A stretch of DNA of 64,000 nucleotides, taken from contig NZ_FRBW01000001.1 of NCBI RefSeq assembly GCF_900142725.1, forward strand, positions 1 through 64,000, read 5' to 3'. This document shows, in pieces, positions 45,166-54,402 of the stretch. This DNA is from Roseibium suaedae. GTDB taxonomy: Bacteria > Pseudomonadota > Alphaproteobacteria > Rhizobiales > Stappiaceae. The stretch's first letter is position 1; each line of letters starts with the position of its first letter. A program made the translations under genes and the position numbers. The notes under the pieces are model-generated. The model ran no database searches, was not told the DNA's origin, and was given only the letters and a program-made list of their open reading frames with translations.

Positions 45166-46476
45166 ATGAGCACCGGATTTTTCGGCGACATTGCCAAGAT
45201 CAAGTATGAAGGCCCGGACAGCACCAACCCGCTGGCTTTCCGCTTCTACAACCCGGATGAAATCGTCCTCGGCAAGCGGATGGAAGAGCACCTGCGCTTT
45301 GCCGTTGCCTATTGGCACACCCTTGCCTGGGAAGGCGGCGACCCCTTCGGCGGCCGCACCTTCGACCGTCCCTGGTATGGCGATGGCATGGCTAAGGCCA
45401 AGCTGAAGGCCGATGTGGCCTTTGAAATGTTCAGCCTGCTTGGCGCTCCTTACTACTGCTTCCATGATGCCGATGTACGTCCGGAAGGGGAGACCTTTGC
45501 AGAAAACACCCGCAACCTGAACGAAATCGTCGATTATTTCGCTCAGAAGCAGGAAGAGACCGGCGTCAAGCTGCTCTGGGGCACTGCCAACCTCTTCTCC
45601 AACCGCCGCTTCATGTCTGGCGCTTCCACCAACCCGGATCCGGATGTGTTCGCCTATTCGGCTGCGACCATCAAGACCTGCATGGACGCGACCCTGAAGC
45701 TGGGCGGCGAGAACTATGTTCTGTGGGGCGGCCGTGAGGGCTATGAAACCCTGCTCAACACGGATCTGACCCGCGAGTTCGACCAGATGGCGCGCATGCT
45801 GCACATGGTGGTCGACTACAAGCACAAGATCGGTTTCAAGGGCGCGATCCTGGTCGAGCCGAAGCCGCAGGAGCCGACCAAGCACCAGTACGACTATGAC
45901 GTCGCGACCGTCTACGGCTTCCTGAAGAAGTACGGCCTGGAAAACGAAGTGAAGATGAACATCGAACAGGGTCACGCGATCCTGGCCGGTCACACCTTCG
46001 AACACGAACTGGCCATGGCATCTACGCTCGGTATCTTCGGCTCCATCGACATGAACCGGAACGACTATCAGTCGGGCTGGGATACGGACCAGTTCCCGAA
46101 CAACGTGCCGGAAATGGCTCTGGCCTATTACCAGGTTCTGAAGGCTGGCGGGTTCACCACCGGCGGCACCAACTTCGATGCCAAGCTGCGCCGTCAGTCG
46201 CTGGATGCGGAAGACCTGCTGCATGGTCACATCGGCGGTATGGATTGCTGCGCGCGCGGTCTGAAGGCTGCGGCAAAGATGATCGAAGATGGCGCTCTGC
46301 AGAAGCCGCTGGACGAGCGCTATGCCGGCTGGAACAGCGCAGAAGCCCAGAAGATGCTGAAGGGCGAATATTCGCTCGAGGACATCGCTGCACGCGTCGA
46401 ACGCGACAACATCAATCCGGAGCCGCGCTCCGGCCGCCAGGAATTCCTGGAAAACGTGGTCAATCGCTACGTCTGA
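45166..46476 (+). CDS. xylA: Xylose isomerase
   Basis: A 436-residue class II xylose isomerase. Characteristic pieces are [13 protein letters not shown] (catalytic His-Asp), [18 protein letters not shown] (metal Glu and Lys) and [20 protein letters not shown]. The length fits the long class. AAGGAGATATCC precedes the ATG. Converts D-xylose to D-xylulose for XylB. Confidence 0.97.
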   Translation: MSTGFFGDIAKIKYEGPDSTNPLAFRFYNPDEIVLGKRMEEHLRFAVAYWHTLAWEGGDPFGGRTFDRPWYGDGMAKAKLKADVAFEMFSLLGAPYYCFHDADVRPEGETFAENTRNLNEIVDYFAQKQEETGVKLLWGTANLFSNRRFMSGASTNPDPDVFAYSAATIKTCMDATLKLGGENYVLWGGREGYETLLNTDLTREFDQMARMLHMVVDYKHKIGFKGAILVEPKPQEPTKHQYDYDVATVYGFLKKYGLENEVKMNIEQGHAILAGHTFEHELAMASTLGIFGSIDMNRNDYQSGWDTDQFPNNVPEMALAYYQVLKAGGFTTGGTNFDAKLRRQSLDAEDLLHGHIGGMDCCARGLKAAAKMIEDGALQKPLDERYAGWNSAEAQKMLKGEYSLEDIAARVERDNINPEPRSGRQEFLENVVNRYV

Positions 46477-46482
46477 TGCTTT

Positions 46483-46511
46483 CGCCCGCGCGCCTCATTG
46501 GTGCGCGGGCG
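46483..46511 (+). terminator. Terminator of the xylose operon
   Basis: Arms CGCCCGCGCGCC (46483-46494) and GGTGCGCGGGCG (46500-46511) with one wobble pair and a TCATT loop, followed by CTTCGCCTTTT. It begins 7 bases after the xylA stop. The stem is strong and the T tract moderate. Confidence 0.7.
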
Positions 46512-46623
46512 CTTCGCCTTTTCACGCAAAAGGCCGTGTTTGCTGCCAATTTCGGCAGCCAGTGCCAGCAATTTCCGCTTCAAGGTCTTTTTTCGGGTCC
46601 GGCCGGGCCCTAAAAATAGAAAC

Positions 46624-47382
46624 ATGACGGAATTGCCGCACCTCGAGCCGGACATGGCTCTGTTTCTCGACTTCGACGGAACCCTGGTTGAGCTTGCGCC
46701 CCGCCCGCAAGACGTTCACGTCGATCCTGCCCTCTCTGATGTCCTTCTGGATCTGCAAGGCCTGCTGGATGGTGCCGTCGCAGTTGTGACCGGCCGCCCG
46801 ATCGTGCAGGTCGATTCCTTCTTGCAGCCTGTGCGATTGCCCGCGGCCGGGCTTCATGGTCTTGAGCAGCGCGACGCGCCGGGAGGAGAGATCGTCTCCT
46901 CGCCGCCGGACAATCAGATCACGCGCCTTGCCCATCATATTGCCGGGTCAGGCCTGCTGGAGCGCGGCGTTTCCCTTGAAGACAAAGGTCCGGCGCTCGC
47001 GCTTCATTACAGGTCCGTGCCTGATCTTGAAGGGGACGTCATCGATTTCCTGACCCGGACCCTCAGCCTGCTGCCGGATCTGCATATGGTCCATGGAAAG
47101 ATGGTCGCCGAGGCCAAGCCGAAGGGGCGCGACAAGGGCACTGCCCTGCGGGACTTCATGGAAGAGCCTCCCTTTGCGGGGCGCAGGCCCGTTTTCATCG
47201 GTGATGATGTGACCGACGAAGATGGCCTTTCCGCCGCCATTGCCGCAGGCGGGTTCGGCATCAAGGTCGGGGAAGGGCCAACCTGTGCGGGTTTCCGCCT
47301 GGCAAATGTGACCGCTGTTCTGGAATGGCTGCAGGCCGGACGGGACGCAATGATGGATGAAAGACAGCCGCAGGAGACTTGA
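46624..47382 (+). CDS. otsB: Trehalose-6-phosphate phosphatase
   Basis: A 252-residue HAD phosphatase with the nucleophile motif LFLDFDGTLVEL and the late acidic motif FIGDDVTDEDGL typical of OtsB. It dephosphorylates trehalose 6-phosphate. The start at 46624 (MTELPHLEPD) is chosen because the longer frame crosses the xylA terminator. It is the first gene of otsB - GH15 - otsA, 4 bases before the GH15 start. Confidence 0.93.
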   Translation: MTELPHLEPDMALFLDFDGTLVELAPRPQDVHVDPALSDVLLDLQGLLDGAVAVVTGRPIVQVDSFLQPVRLPAAGLHGLEQRDAPGGEIVSSPPDNQITRLAHHIAGSGLLERGVSLEDKGPALALHYRSVPDLEGDVIDFLTRTLSLLPDLHMVHGKMVAEAKPKGRDKGTALRDFMEEPPFAGRRPVFIGDDVTDEDGLSAAIAAGGFGIKVGEGPTCAGFRLANVTAVLEWLQAGRDAMMDERQPQET

Positions 47383-47386
47383 GAAC

Positions 47387-49195
47387 ATGGTGTGGACGCC
47401 GCCTGTGAAAATACAGAGCTCGCTGGACCTAGCGATGATCGGCAACTGCTCGATCAATGCGCTGGTCGACAAGATGGGCTCTCTGGTCTGGTGCTGCCTG
47501 CCAAGGTTTGATGGTGAGCCGGTCTTTCATTCCATTCTCGGAACGCGGGGCGAAGAGGGGGACGGCGCATTCTCGATCGAGCTGAATGGCGCCGTGCGAT
47601 CCGAACAGGAATATGTGCCGAACACTGCCATCGTGCGGACCCGGATCTTCGATGACGAGGGAAACGCCATCGAGATTACGGACTTCTGCCCGAGGTTCAT
47701 GGCCAAGGGGCGCATGTTCCGGCCAACAGCTATCGTGCGCAGGGTGCGCCCGTTGTCCGGCCACCCGCGTATCCGGGTTCGTTGCCGTCCGCGCTTTGCC
47801 TGGGGGCAGCGGGTTCCCGACCAGACCTATGGATCGAACCATTTGCGCTGGGTCGGCAACGGCCAGACCCTGCGCCTGACGACCAACGGGTCGGTCACCT
47901 ATGTGCGGAACGAAACGCCGTTTCTGCTGGACGGGCCGATGTCGTTCTATCTTGGGCCGGATGAATCCCTGACAGACAACCCGGAACGCCTGTGCCGTGA
48001 TTTCGAGGAAAGCACGGAAGTTCAGTGGCGCCATTGGACCCGGCGTCTGGGGTTGCCGCTGGAATATCAGGAGGCGGTGATCCGGGCGGCGATCACGCTT
48101 AAACTCTGCACCTATGAGGAAACGGGCGCCATCATCGCGGCCGCTACCACCTCCATTCCGGAAGCGTCGGGAACAGAGCGCAACTGGGACTACCGCTATT
48201 GCTGGATCCGGGATGCCTTCTTCGTGGTGCGGGCCCTGAACTCTCTCTCCGAAATGGAGACGATGGAGAATTATCTGCGCTATCTGAACAACATTGCAGC
48301 GGTGACCCATGGCGGGCACGTCCAACCGCTGTTTGGCATCGGGCTTGAGGAAAAGCTGGTCGAGGAATTCGTCGATCTGCCGGGCTATCGCGGCAATGGC
48401 CCCGTGCGGGTCGGCAACCAGGCCTATGAGCATTTCCAGCATGATGTTTATGGCCAGATCGTCCTTGGGGCCGCGCAGGCCTTCTTTGACAAGCGCATGC
48501 TGCATCAGCCTGGACTGGATGATTTCCGCCGTCTCGAGCAGGTCGGCGAGCGGGCATTTGCCATGCATGACCAGCCGGATGCAGGAATTTGGGAACTTCG
48601 AACCCGCGCGCGCGTTCATACATCATCCTCCCTGATGTGCTGGGCAGCGTGTGACCGGCTCGCAAACATCGCTCAGAACTTTGCCCTGGAAGACAGGGCG
48701 AGATACTGGCGCGAGCGGGCTGAGAAGATCCACGCGGTCATCTGCGAAAGAGGCTGGAGCGAAGAGAAGGGCGCCTTTGTCGAGAGTTTCGAGGGGACCG
48801 ATCTGGATGCGAGCCTGCTTCTGATGGCGGAAGTCGGGTTTCTGCCGCCAAAAGACCCGCGCTTCATCGCAACGGTCGACAAGATCGGGGCGGAGCTGCG
48901 CCGGGGTAATCATCTGTTCCGCTACCGCGCGGCGGATGATTTCGGCACCCCGGAGAATGCCTTCAATATCTGTACCTTCTGGTACATCGACGCCCTGGCC
49001 CGGATTGGCCGCAAGGAAGAGGCCCGCGAGATCTACGAGACCATGCTCTCGTGCCGCAATCACGTCGGGCTTCTGTCCGAGGACACGACGCCCTCGACGG
49101 GCGAATTGTGGGGCAACTTCCCGCAGACCTATTCGATGGTGGGCATCATCAACGGGGCCATGCGCCTCAGCGCCGGTTGGGAGAGCGTTATCTGA
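47387..49195 (+). CDS. Glycoside hydrolase family 15 protein (glucoamylase/trehalase type)
   Basis: A 602-residue GH15 protein. An N-terminal beta-domain is followed by an (alpha/alpha)6 catalytic domain with NWDYRYCWIRDAFFVV and EETGAIIAAATTSIPEA. Members hydrolyse alpha-glucosidic bonds, and several bacterial ones are trehalases. ATG 47387 follows AGGAG at the end of otsB. Lying between the two trehalose synthesis genes, it may recycle trehalose or a related glucoside, which is an inference. No signal peptide is seen, so it should be cytoplasmic. Confidence 0.9.
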   Translation: MVWTPPVKIQSSLDLAMIGNCSINALVDKMGSLVWCCLPRFDGEPVFHSILGTRGEEGDGAFSIELNGAVRSEQEYVPNTAIVRTRIFDDEGNAIEITDFCPRFMAKGRMFRPTAIVRRVRPLSGHPRIRVRCRPRFAWGQRVPDQTYGSNHLRWVGNGQTLRLTTNGSVTYVRNETPFLLDGPMSFYLGPDESLTDNPERLCRDFEESTEVQWRHWTRRLGLPLEYQEAVIRAAITLKLCTYEETGAIIAAATTSIPEASGTERNWDYRYCWIRDAFFVVRALNSLSEMETMENYLRYLNNIAAVTHGGHVQPLFGIGLEEKLVEEFVDLPGYRGNGPVRVGNQAYEHFQHDVYGQIVLGAAQAFFDKRMLHQPGLDDFRRLEQVGERAFAMHDQPDAGIWELRTRARVHTSSSLMCWAACDRLANIAQNFALEDRARYWRERAEKIHAVICERGWSEEKGAFVESFEGTDLDASLLLMAEVGFLPPKDPRFIATVDKIGAELRRGNHLFRYRAADDFGTPENAFNICTFWYIDALARIGRKEEAREIYETMLSCRNHVGLLSEDTTPSTGELWGNFPQTYSMVGIINGAMRLSAGWESVI

Positions 49196-49246
49196 GGATC
49201 CGGGCGGCTGCCTGGGTCAGGGTTTGAAGCAACAAAGGAGAACTTT

Positions 49247-50626
49247 ATGGGACGGCTCGTCGTCGTATCGAATCGTGTGGGGCCACTGAAGGATACGGGA
49301 CGCGCCGGCGGCTTGGCCGTGGCGCTGGTGGATGCCTTGATGGAAACGGGCGGGCTCTGGTTTGGCTGGAGCGGAAACGTGTCCGAGGAGGGCAGTTTCG
49401 GCCAGATGAAGACCCAGAAGACCCGGTCCGTGCAGATGGCCCAGGTCGATATGACCCAGGCCGATTATGATGCCTTCTATGCGGGCTATGCCAACCGGAC
49501 GCTCTGGCCGGTGCTCCACTACAGGCTTGATCTGGCCGACTTCGATCACCGGTTCGAGCAGGGCTACCGGTATGTCAACGACCGCTTTGCGACGCGCCTG
49601 AAGCCTCTCATTCAGGATGACGATGTCATCTGGGTGCATGACTATCATTTCCTGACCTTCGCGGCCTCGCTCCGGGCGATGGAGGTCAATAACCCCATCG
49701 CCTTCTTCCTGCATATTCCCTTTCCCGCCCCGGAGATCCTGGCAGCCCTGCCGAATGCTGCGGGTATTGTGCGGGCCATGCTCGCCTATGATCTCGTCGG
49801 CTTCCAGACCGAGCGGGATGCCAGCAATTTCCGCCGCTTCGTGATTGAGGAGCTCGGCGGCATAGATGAAGGCGACGGCCATCTGCGGGTCAATGGCCGA
49901 GTGGTGATCGCCAAGGCCTATGCCATCGGCATCGATGCAGATGCCTTCTCAAAGTTTCCGATGACACCGGATGCCCGCAAGAATATGACCCGGCTGGAAA
50001 AGCTGCTCGGTGGCCGTCAGCAGATCATCGGCGTTGACCGGATCGACTATTCCAAAGGCTTGCCGGAGCGGTTCAAGGCTTTCGAGCGGTTGCTGGAGGA
50101 TTATCCGGAGAACCGGGGCCGGGTGTCGATGATGCAGGTGGCGCCGCCCTCCCGCTCGGAGCTTGATGCCTATATCGACATTCGCCGTGCGCTGGATGAG
50201 TTGACCGGCCATGTGAACGGCCGGTTCTCGGATCTGGACTGGACGCCGATCCGTTTCATGACCCGGTCTTTTCCGCGCCGGGTTCTGGCGGGGATCTATC
50301 GGGTCAGCCGGGTCGGGCTGGTTACGCCCTTGCGGGACGGGATGAACCTGGTTGCCAAGGAGTATGTGGCTGCTCAGCGGGCGGAAGATCCGGGTGTGCT
50401 GGTGCTTTCCCGCTTTGCCGGGGCGGCCGAGCGCATGCCTGAGGCGGTGATCGTCAATCCTCATTCGGCCGAGGAAGTGGCGGCAGGCCTGCAGCGGGCC
50501 ATCACGATGCCTCTGGAAGAACGCCGCAACCGCTGGCAGGTGATGTTTGACCGCCTGTGCCAGGAAGATGCCGCCGCCTGGTCCCGCTCCATTATGGCCG
50601 ATGTGAAGACCATTCGCCGGGCCTGA
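49247..50626 (+). CDS. otsA: Alpha,alpha-trehalose-phosphate synthase (UDP- or other NDP-glucose)
   Basis: A 459-residue GT20 enzyme. RLVVVSNRVG at the N-terminus, VIWVHDYHFLTFA, DRIDYSKGLPERFKAFE and LRDGMNLVAKEYVAAQ are all hallmarks of OtsA. It makes trehalose 6-phosphate from glucose 6-phosphate and a nucleotide-activated glucose. AAAGGAG precedes the ATG. It is the third gene of the trehalose unit, 51 bases after the GH15 gene. Confidence 0.96.
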   Translation: MGRLVVVSNRVGPLKDTGRAGGLAVALVDALMETGGLWFGWSGNVSEEGSFGQMKTQKTRSVQMAQVDMTQADYDAFYAGYANRTLWPVLHYRLDLADFDHRFEQGYRYVNDRFATRLKPLIQDDDVIWVHDYHFLTFAASLRAMEVNNPIAFFLHIPFPAPEILAALPNAAGIVRAMLAYDLVGFQTERDASNFRRFVIEELGGIDEGDGHLRVNGRVVIAKAYAIGIDADAFSKFPMTPDARKNMTRLEKLLGGRQQIIGVDRIDYSKGLPERFKAFERLLEDYPENRGRVSMMQVAPPSRSELDAYIDIRRALDELTGHVNGRFSDLDWTPIRFMTRSFPRRVLAGIYRVSRVGLVTPLRDGMNLVAKEYVAAQRAEDPGVLVLSRFAGAAERMPEAVIVNPHSAEEVAAGLQRAITMPLEERRNRWQVMFDRLCQEDAAAWSRSIMADVKTIRRA

Positions 50627-50644
50627 GCCGATGAGGAGGAAAGA

Positions 50645-50672
50645 AAGGCGGCCCGGAGAGGCCGCCTTTTTC
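50645..50672. terminator. Terminator between convergent otsA and the aminotransferase gene
   Basis: Arms AAAGGCGGCC and GGCCGCCTTT flank CGGAGA, with further T after the plus-strand stem and A before it, so it can act on both strands. Confidence 0.85.
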
Positions 50673-50686
50673 ACTGTGGCGACTGA

Positions 50687-51865
50687 TCAGAGCGCTTCGG
50701 CGATATAGTCGATCGCGGCCTGAACCGCGCCTTCGCCATGCGGGATGCCGAGCTTCTTCAAGCCCAGATCGATGGCCGACAGGGTGCCAAGGATCATGAC
50801 CGCATTGATGTGGCCCATGTGGCCGATACGGATGCCCTGACCGGTCAGGTTGCCGATCGTGCCGCCAATGGTCACGCCGCAGACCGAGCGTGTAAACTCC
50901 CTCAGCTCGGCAGGATCGTGATCCTTCATCAGGAAGACGGTGACGCTGTCGGAGCGGAAGTCCGGATCCTCGATATTGAACGAAATCACGCCTCCTTCAG
51001 CCCATTTTGCGACCGCGCGCCGGGTTGCTTCCGCCAGGATGGCATGACGCCGCCAGACATTTTCGAGCCCTTCGGCATCGAGCAGCTCAATGGCCGCGCG
51101 GAAGGCGAAGAGCAGGTGCTCCGGCGGTGTGCCGCAGTACTTCTGGTAATGTTCTGGGCCATGGCGGTAGGTCCAGTCCATGTAATTGGTGCGGAGGTTG
51201 GCCGTCTCATGAGCCTTCAGCGCCTTGGGACCGGCTGCGATGAAGGACAGGCCCGGAGGTGACATCAGGCCTTTCTGGGATCCGGTCAGCGCAAGATCGA
51301 CGCCCCAGGCGTCCATCTCAAAGGGAACGCAGCCGAGGGAGGCCATGCAGTCCACCATGAACATTGCCGGGTGACCGGCTGCATCAATGGCCTTGCGGAT
51401 GGCTGGAATGTCATTCCAGACGCCGGTGGCCGTATCCACCTGGACCACCAGAATGGCCTTGATGTCCTTGTTCACATCCTTGCGCAGCCGGTCCTCGACC
51501 GCGACGGGATCAACCGTGTGATGCCAGGAACCGGGAAGCACTTCGAGGTCCAGCCCCATAAGCGCGCCTGCCTCACCCCAGCCAACGGCAAATCGGCCGG
51601 AAGCCAGAACCAGCACCTTGTCACCCCGGCTCAGGGTGTTGCTGAGGGCGGCATCCCAGGCGCCATGGCCATTGGCGGCATAGATGTAGGTCCGTTCCTT
51701 GGTGCGGAAGAGACGCTGCAGCCCCTTGAGGCAGACATCGGTCGTCTCAAGCATCGGTCCTTCATAGATGTCGGCTGCGGGGCGGTGCATGGCCCGGAGC
51801 ACCTCGTAGGGAACATTTGTCGGGCCAGGGATCATCAGGATTTCTTTGCCGTTTCGCAGCGTCAT
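50687..51865 (-). CDS. Class V aminotransferase (alanine/serine-glyoxylate aminotransferase family)
   Basis: A 392-residue PLP enzyme. It has MIPGPTNVPYEVLRAM at the N-terminus, the substrate-proximal YIYAANGHGAWDAALSNTL, the Asp of MFMVDCMASLG and the Schiff-base Lys in ALTGSQKGLMSPPG. It belongs to the group that transaminates glyoxylate with serine, alanine or related donors. It is monocistronic and flanked by a terminator. The exact donor cannot be told from sequence; ureidoglycine aminotransferase (PucG) is related. Confidence 0.88.
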   Translation of the reverse strand: MTLRNGKEILMIPGPTNVPYEVLRAMHRPAADIYEGPMLETTDVCLKGLQRLFRTKERTYIYAANGHGAWDAALSNTLSRGDKVLVLASGRFAVGWGEAGALMGLDLEVLPGSWHHTVDPVAVEDRLRKDVNKDIKAILVVQVDTATGVWNDIPAIRKAIDAAGHPAMFMVDCMASLGCVPFEMDAWGVDLALTGSQKGLMSPPGLSFIAAGPKALKAHETANLRTNYMDWTYRHGPEHYQKYCGTPPEHLLFAFRAAIELLDAEGLENVWRRHAILAEATRRAVAKWAEGGVISFNIEDPDFRSDSVTVFLMKDHDPAELREFTRSVCGVTIGGTIGNLTGQGIRIGHMGHINAVMILGTLSAIDLGLKKLGIPHGEGAVQAAIDYIAEAL

Positions 51866-52223
51866 TCACATCACTCCGGGAGCGTTTGGTTGGGCTGAAT
51901 TTAGGGGAGAGCGTTGCCTTGTAAAAATTACAATGCGTGATGAACCCATGACATCTTTTCATGGAAACAGCATGGCGGGGTGAGCACAATTCTGTGCGGA
52001 ACAGGCTCAGCTGCCTTGGCAAGGCGGTCAGGCCGTCTAGGGTCAGGCTTTCAACCTGTAAATCATCGAATCACCCGTTCCGGAATGGAGTGCCCAGGTG
52101 ATCCGCGTGTCTCCCTGACGGGAAGGATGCCGGATTTGTAGTCGAGAAGGTAAGCTTCTTGTTTCCGCAAGGGAAACAGATCAAACTAAACCTTATCGAT
52201 TTGATGTCTTGGGCAAGGACACA
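51866..52223. other. Intergenic region upstream of the aminotransferase and amidohydrolase genes
   Basis: About 358 bases, no gene seen. Two perfect inverted repeats stand out: TTGTAA-AAA-TTACAA at 51919-51933, and CCATGA with TCATGG (51946-51951 and 51959-51964). The first is 54 bases before the aminotransferase start and could be an operator for the divergent genes. Confidence 0.5.
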
Positions 52224-53132
52224 ATGATCGTAGTCGAATCCGGCGCAAGTCCGCTGATCCTGTGCCTCCCTCATGCGGGAGCCGATGTTCCGCCTGCCAT
52301 TGACAAGCGGTTGAGCGCGACAGGCCGTCTGCAGACGGATATTTCCTGGCGCCTGGAGCAGGTGCTGGATCTGGCGGGGGAGCTGGACGCGACGATCGTG
52401 CGCTCCACGGTTTCCCGCTATGTGATTGACGTGGATCAGGATCCCAATCCGTCTGCTCCCGCCTCCAAGACCGGATGTGATGCGCTGTGCCCGGTGACGA
52501 CCCTCGACATGAAGCGGATCTACAAGCCGCATGAGGAACCCGGGCCGATCGAAATCGAGCAACGCGGTTATCTGTTTCATCAGCCTTTCCATCAGGCGCT
52601 TGTGCAGGAGATCGCGCGGGTGCGGGCGATCCATGGCTATTGCGTGCTGGTCGACTGCAAGTCTTCCCGGTCGAAAGGCCGGGGCGGCATGGACGAGAAT
52701 GTGCCGGTGATCAACGTCAGCACGGCTGGCGGTCAGGCCGGGCTTGCCGACATGCAGGAGGTTTTCACCCGGACCTTTGACGGCCTTGGCGGTTTCTCCG
52801 TCGATGTGAACAGTGCGCTCGCCGACGGGTTCATTCTGCGTGCCTATGGTGCGCCTGACCGGGGAATCCATGCGCTTGGTCTCTCGATCGCGCAAAGATC
52901 CTATCTACGTCACGAATCTCCGCCTTATGAGCCGGATCGTGCCCGCATTGCCCGGATGAAGATGGTTCTGGCCGATGCCTTTACCCAGTGTCTGGACTGG
53001 GCGCTGGCCTATCAGGAAAACGCGCCGGTCCCGAGCGAGGAACCGGCCGATGACAGCTCAGGCTTTCTGAGCCAGGGCCTTGAACTGGATCTGGATTTCG
53101 ACGTTTTCGCGCCGCCGCTGGTTGCCGAATAG
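52224..53132 (+). CDS. N-formylglutamate amidohydrolase family protein
   Basis: A 302-residue member of the FGase family. The zinc-site motif LCLPHAGADVPPAI near the N-terminus and DKRLSATGRLQTDISW fit it, and a second acidic/His region is VLVDCKSSRSKGRGG. FGases release formate from N-formylglutamate in histidine degradation, but no hut genes lie nearby, so the substrate may be another N-acyl amino acid. ATG 52224 with AAGGA upstream is preferred to TTG 52209. The C-terminus is acidic and low in complexity. Confidence 0.87.
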   Translation: MIVVESGASPLILCLPHAGADVPPAIDKRLSATGRLQTDISWRLEQVLDLAGELDATIVRSTVSRYVIDVDQDPNPSAPASKTGCDALCPVTTLDMKRIYKPHEEPGPIEIEQRGYLFHQPFHQALVQEIARVRAIHGYCVLVDCKSSRSKGRGGMDENVPVINVSTAGGQAGLADMQEVFTRTFDGLGGFSVDVNSALADGFILRAYGAPDRGIHALGLSIAQRSYLRHESPPYEPDRARIARMKMVLADAFTQCLDWALAYQENAPVPSEEPADDSSGFLSQGLELDLDFDVFAPPLVAE

Positions 53133-53166
53133 TCAAGACCTCCGGCAACCCTTGCAGCGTCCTGCC

Positions 53167-54348
53167 TCAAACGACGTTTCGCTCAATCAGCTTGGTGCCG
53201 GAAAAATAGCGCTCGATGCCAAGCGGTGACAGGTCCAGGGTCTGGTAGCCACCCGTCACGATCAGCTCCGAGAGCCCACGGCCGACGGCTGGCGATTGCT
53301 GCAGGCCGTGACCGGAGAAGCCCAGGGCCAGATAGAAGCCGTCAATTCCCGGCACAGCGCCAACGAAGGCATTGTGATCAAAGAGGTTCATGTCGTAGTG
53401 CCCGGCCCAGGCCCTGCCCGGACGGATGGCTTCAAAGGCTGGAATCCGGTTGGCCAGGGTCGGCCAGATCTCTTCTTCGAAGAGCGCGTAATCGACCTCG
53501 AAATCATCGGTGTCCGGATCATTTTCTTCTGCCGGCGCGAGGCCGCAGATGAAACCTGTCCCTTCCGGACGGGCATAGGTGCCGTTCGGGTCGATCAGAA
53601 GCGGAAACAGCGGCAGCGTGTCCTTGCAGTCGAAGGTGAAGACGCAGCGCTTACGGCTGTGCACCGGCACCTCAAGTCCCGCCTGACGGCAGATTTCTGC
53701 GCCGCCGGACGCGCCTGCGGTGTTCACCACAACCGGAGCCGACAGGGTGTCGCCGTTGGAAAGGGTGATGTCCCAGCTGGAGCCATTCTTCTTCAGGCTT
53801 TCCGCGCGGGCCGCGACATAGTCGACACCGAGTGAGCGCGCCTTGCGGCGGAAGGCCTGCATAAGGCCATAGCCATCGAACCAGCCTTCTCCGGACAGGC
53901 CATGGCAGCCGGCGGTCAGATCTTGGGTGTTCAGCCAGGGAAACTTGGCCTGAAGCGCATCCTTTTCCAGAAAGGCGATGTCCGCTCCGAGCTTGTCCTG
54001 CAGGGCATGGTTTTCCCGCAGGATGCTCTCGGTTCCGGAGGTCGCCAGGAACAGATACCCGCCTTCGTGAAGGTCGATGACCGGCTTGTCACCGTTCACT
54101 TCCAGCCGCTCGCCGATATTGCGCAGATAGTCGATGCCGAACAGCGAGATCTCGATGTTGATGGCGCTGGAATATTGCTGCCGGATTGAGGCCGCAGACC
54201 GGGCCGAGGCGCAGATTTCATAGGCGGGATCAGCTTCGATGACCACGATGCGTCCGGAAAAGTCCGGGCGCTGGGCCAGCTGGCATGCGGTGGAGGAGCC
54301 CATTACGGCTCCGCCGATGATGACAAGATCTGCGGTGGAGGAACCCAT
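53167..54348 (-). CDS. FAD-dependent amine/amino-acid oxidoreductase (DAO family)
   Basis: A 393-residue protein of the D-amino acid oxidase/sarcosine oxidase group. The N-terminal FAD motif LVIIGGAVMGSSTACQLA and the adenine-ribose Glu in IVVIEADPAYE are visible. Late in the sequence is GHYDMNLFDHNAFVGAVPGIDGFYLALGFSGHGLQQSPAVG, whose GFSGHG is typical. It would oxidise an N-methyl or amino substrate. It is separated from the gcdH gene by a terminator and has a weak ribosome site. The substrate is unknown. Confidence 0.87.
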   Translation of the reverse strand: MGSSTADLVIIGGAVMGSSTACQLAQRPDFSGRIVVIEADPAYEICASARSAASIRQQYSSAINIEISLFGIDYLRNIGERLEVNGDKPVIDLHEGGYLFLATSGTESILRENHALQDKLGADIAFLEKDALQAKFPWLNTQDLTAGCHGLSGEGWFDGYGLMQAFRRKARSLGVDYVAARAESLKKNGSSWDITLSNGDTLSAPVVVNTAGASGGAEICRQAGLEVPVHSRKRCVFTFDCKDTLPLFPLLIDPNGTYARPEGTGFICGLAPAEENDPDTDDFEVDYALFEEEIWPTLANRIPAFEAIRPGRAWAGHYDMNLFDHNAFVGAVPGIDGFYLALGFSGHGLQQSPAVGRGLSELIVTGGYQTLDLSPLGIERYFSGTKLIERNVV

Positions 54349-54360
54349 TCGTCTTACCTG

Positions 54361-54390
54361 AAAAAAGACCGGAGGCGGGGAGCCTCCGGT
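54361..54390 (-). terminator. Rho-independent terminator of gcdH (minus strand)
   Basis: Perfect 9-bp arms ACCGGAGGC (54368-54376) and GCCTCCGGT (54382-54390) with a GGGGA loop. On the minus strand the hairpin is followed by C and six T. It lies 13 bases downstream of the gcdH stop and just before the FAD oxidoreductase gene. Confidence 0.85.
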
Positions 54391-54402
54391 TGGCGTCGGA
54401 TC

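Noticed and set aside
51940..52100. A possible RNA gene upstream of the amidohydrolase
   Set aside because: Short stems can be drawn but no cloverleaf, T-loop consensus or known riboswitch core is visible.
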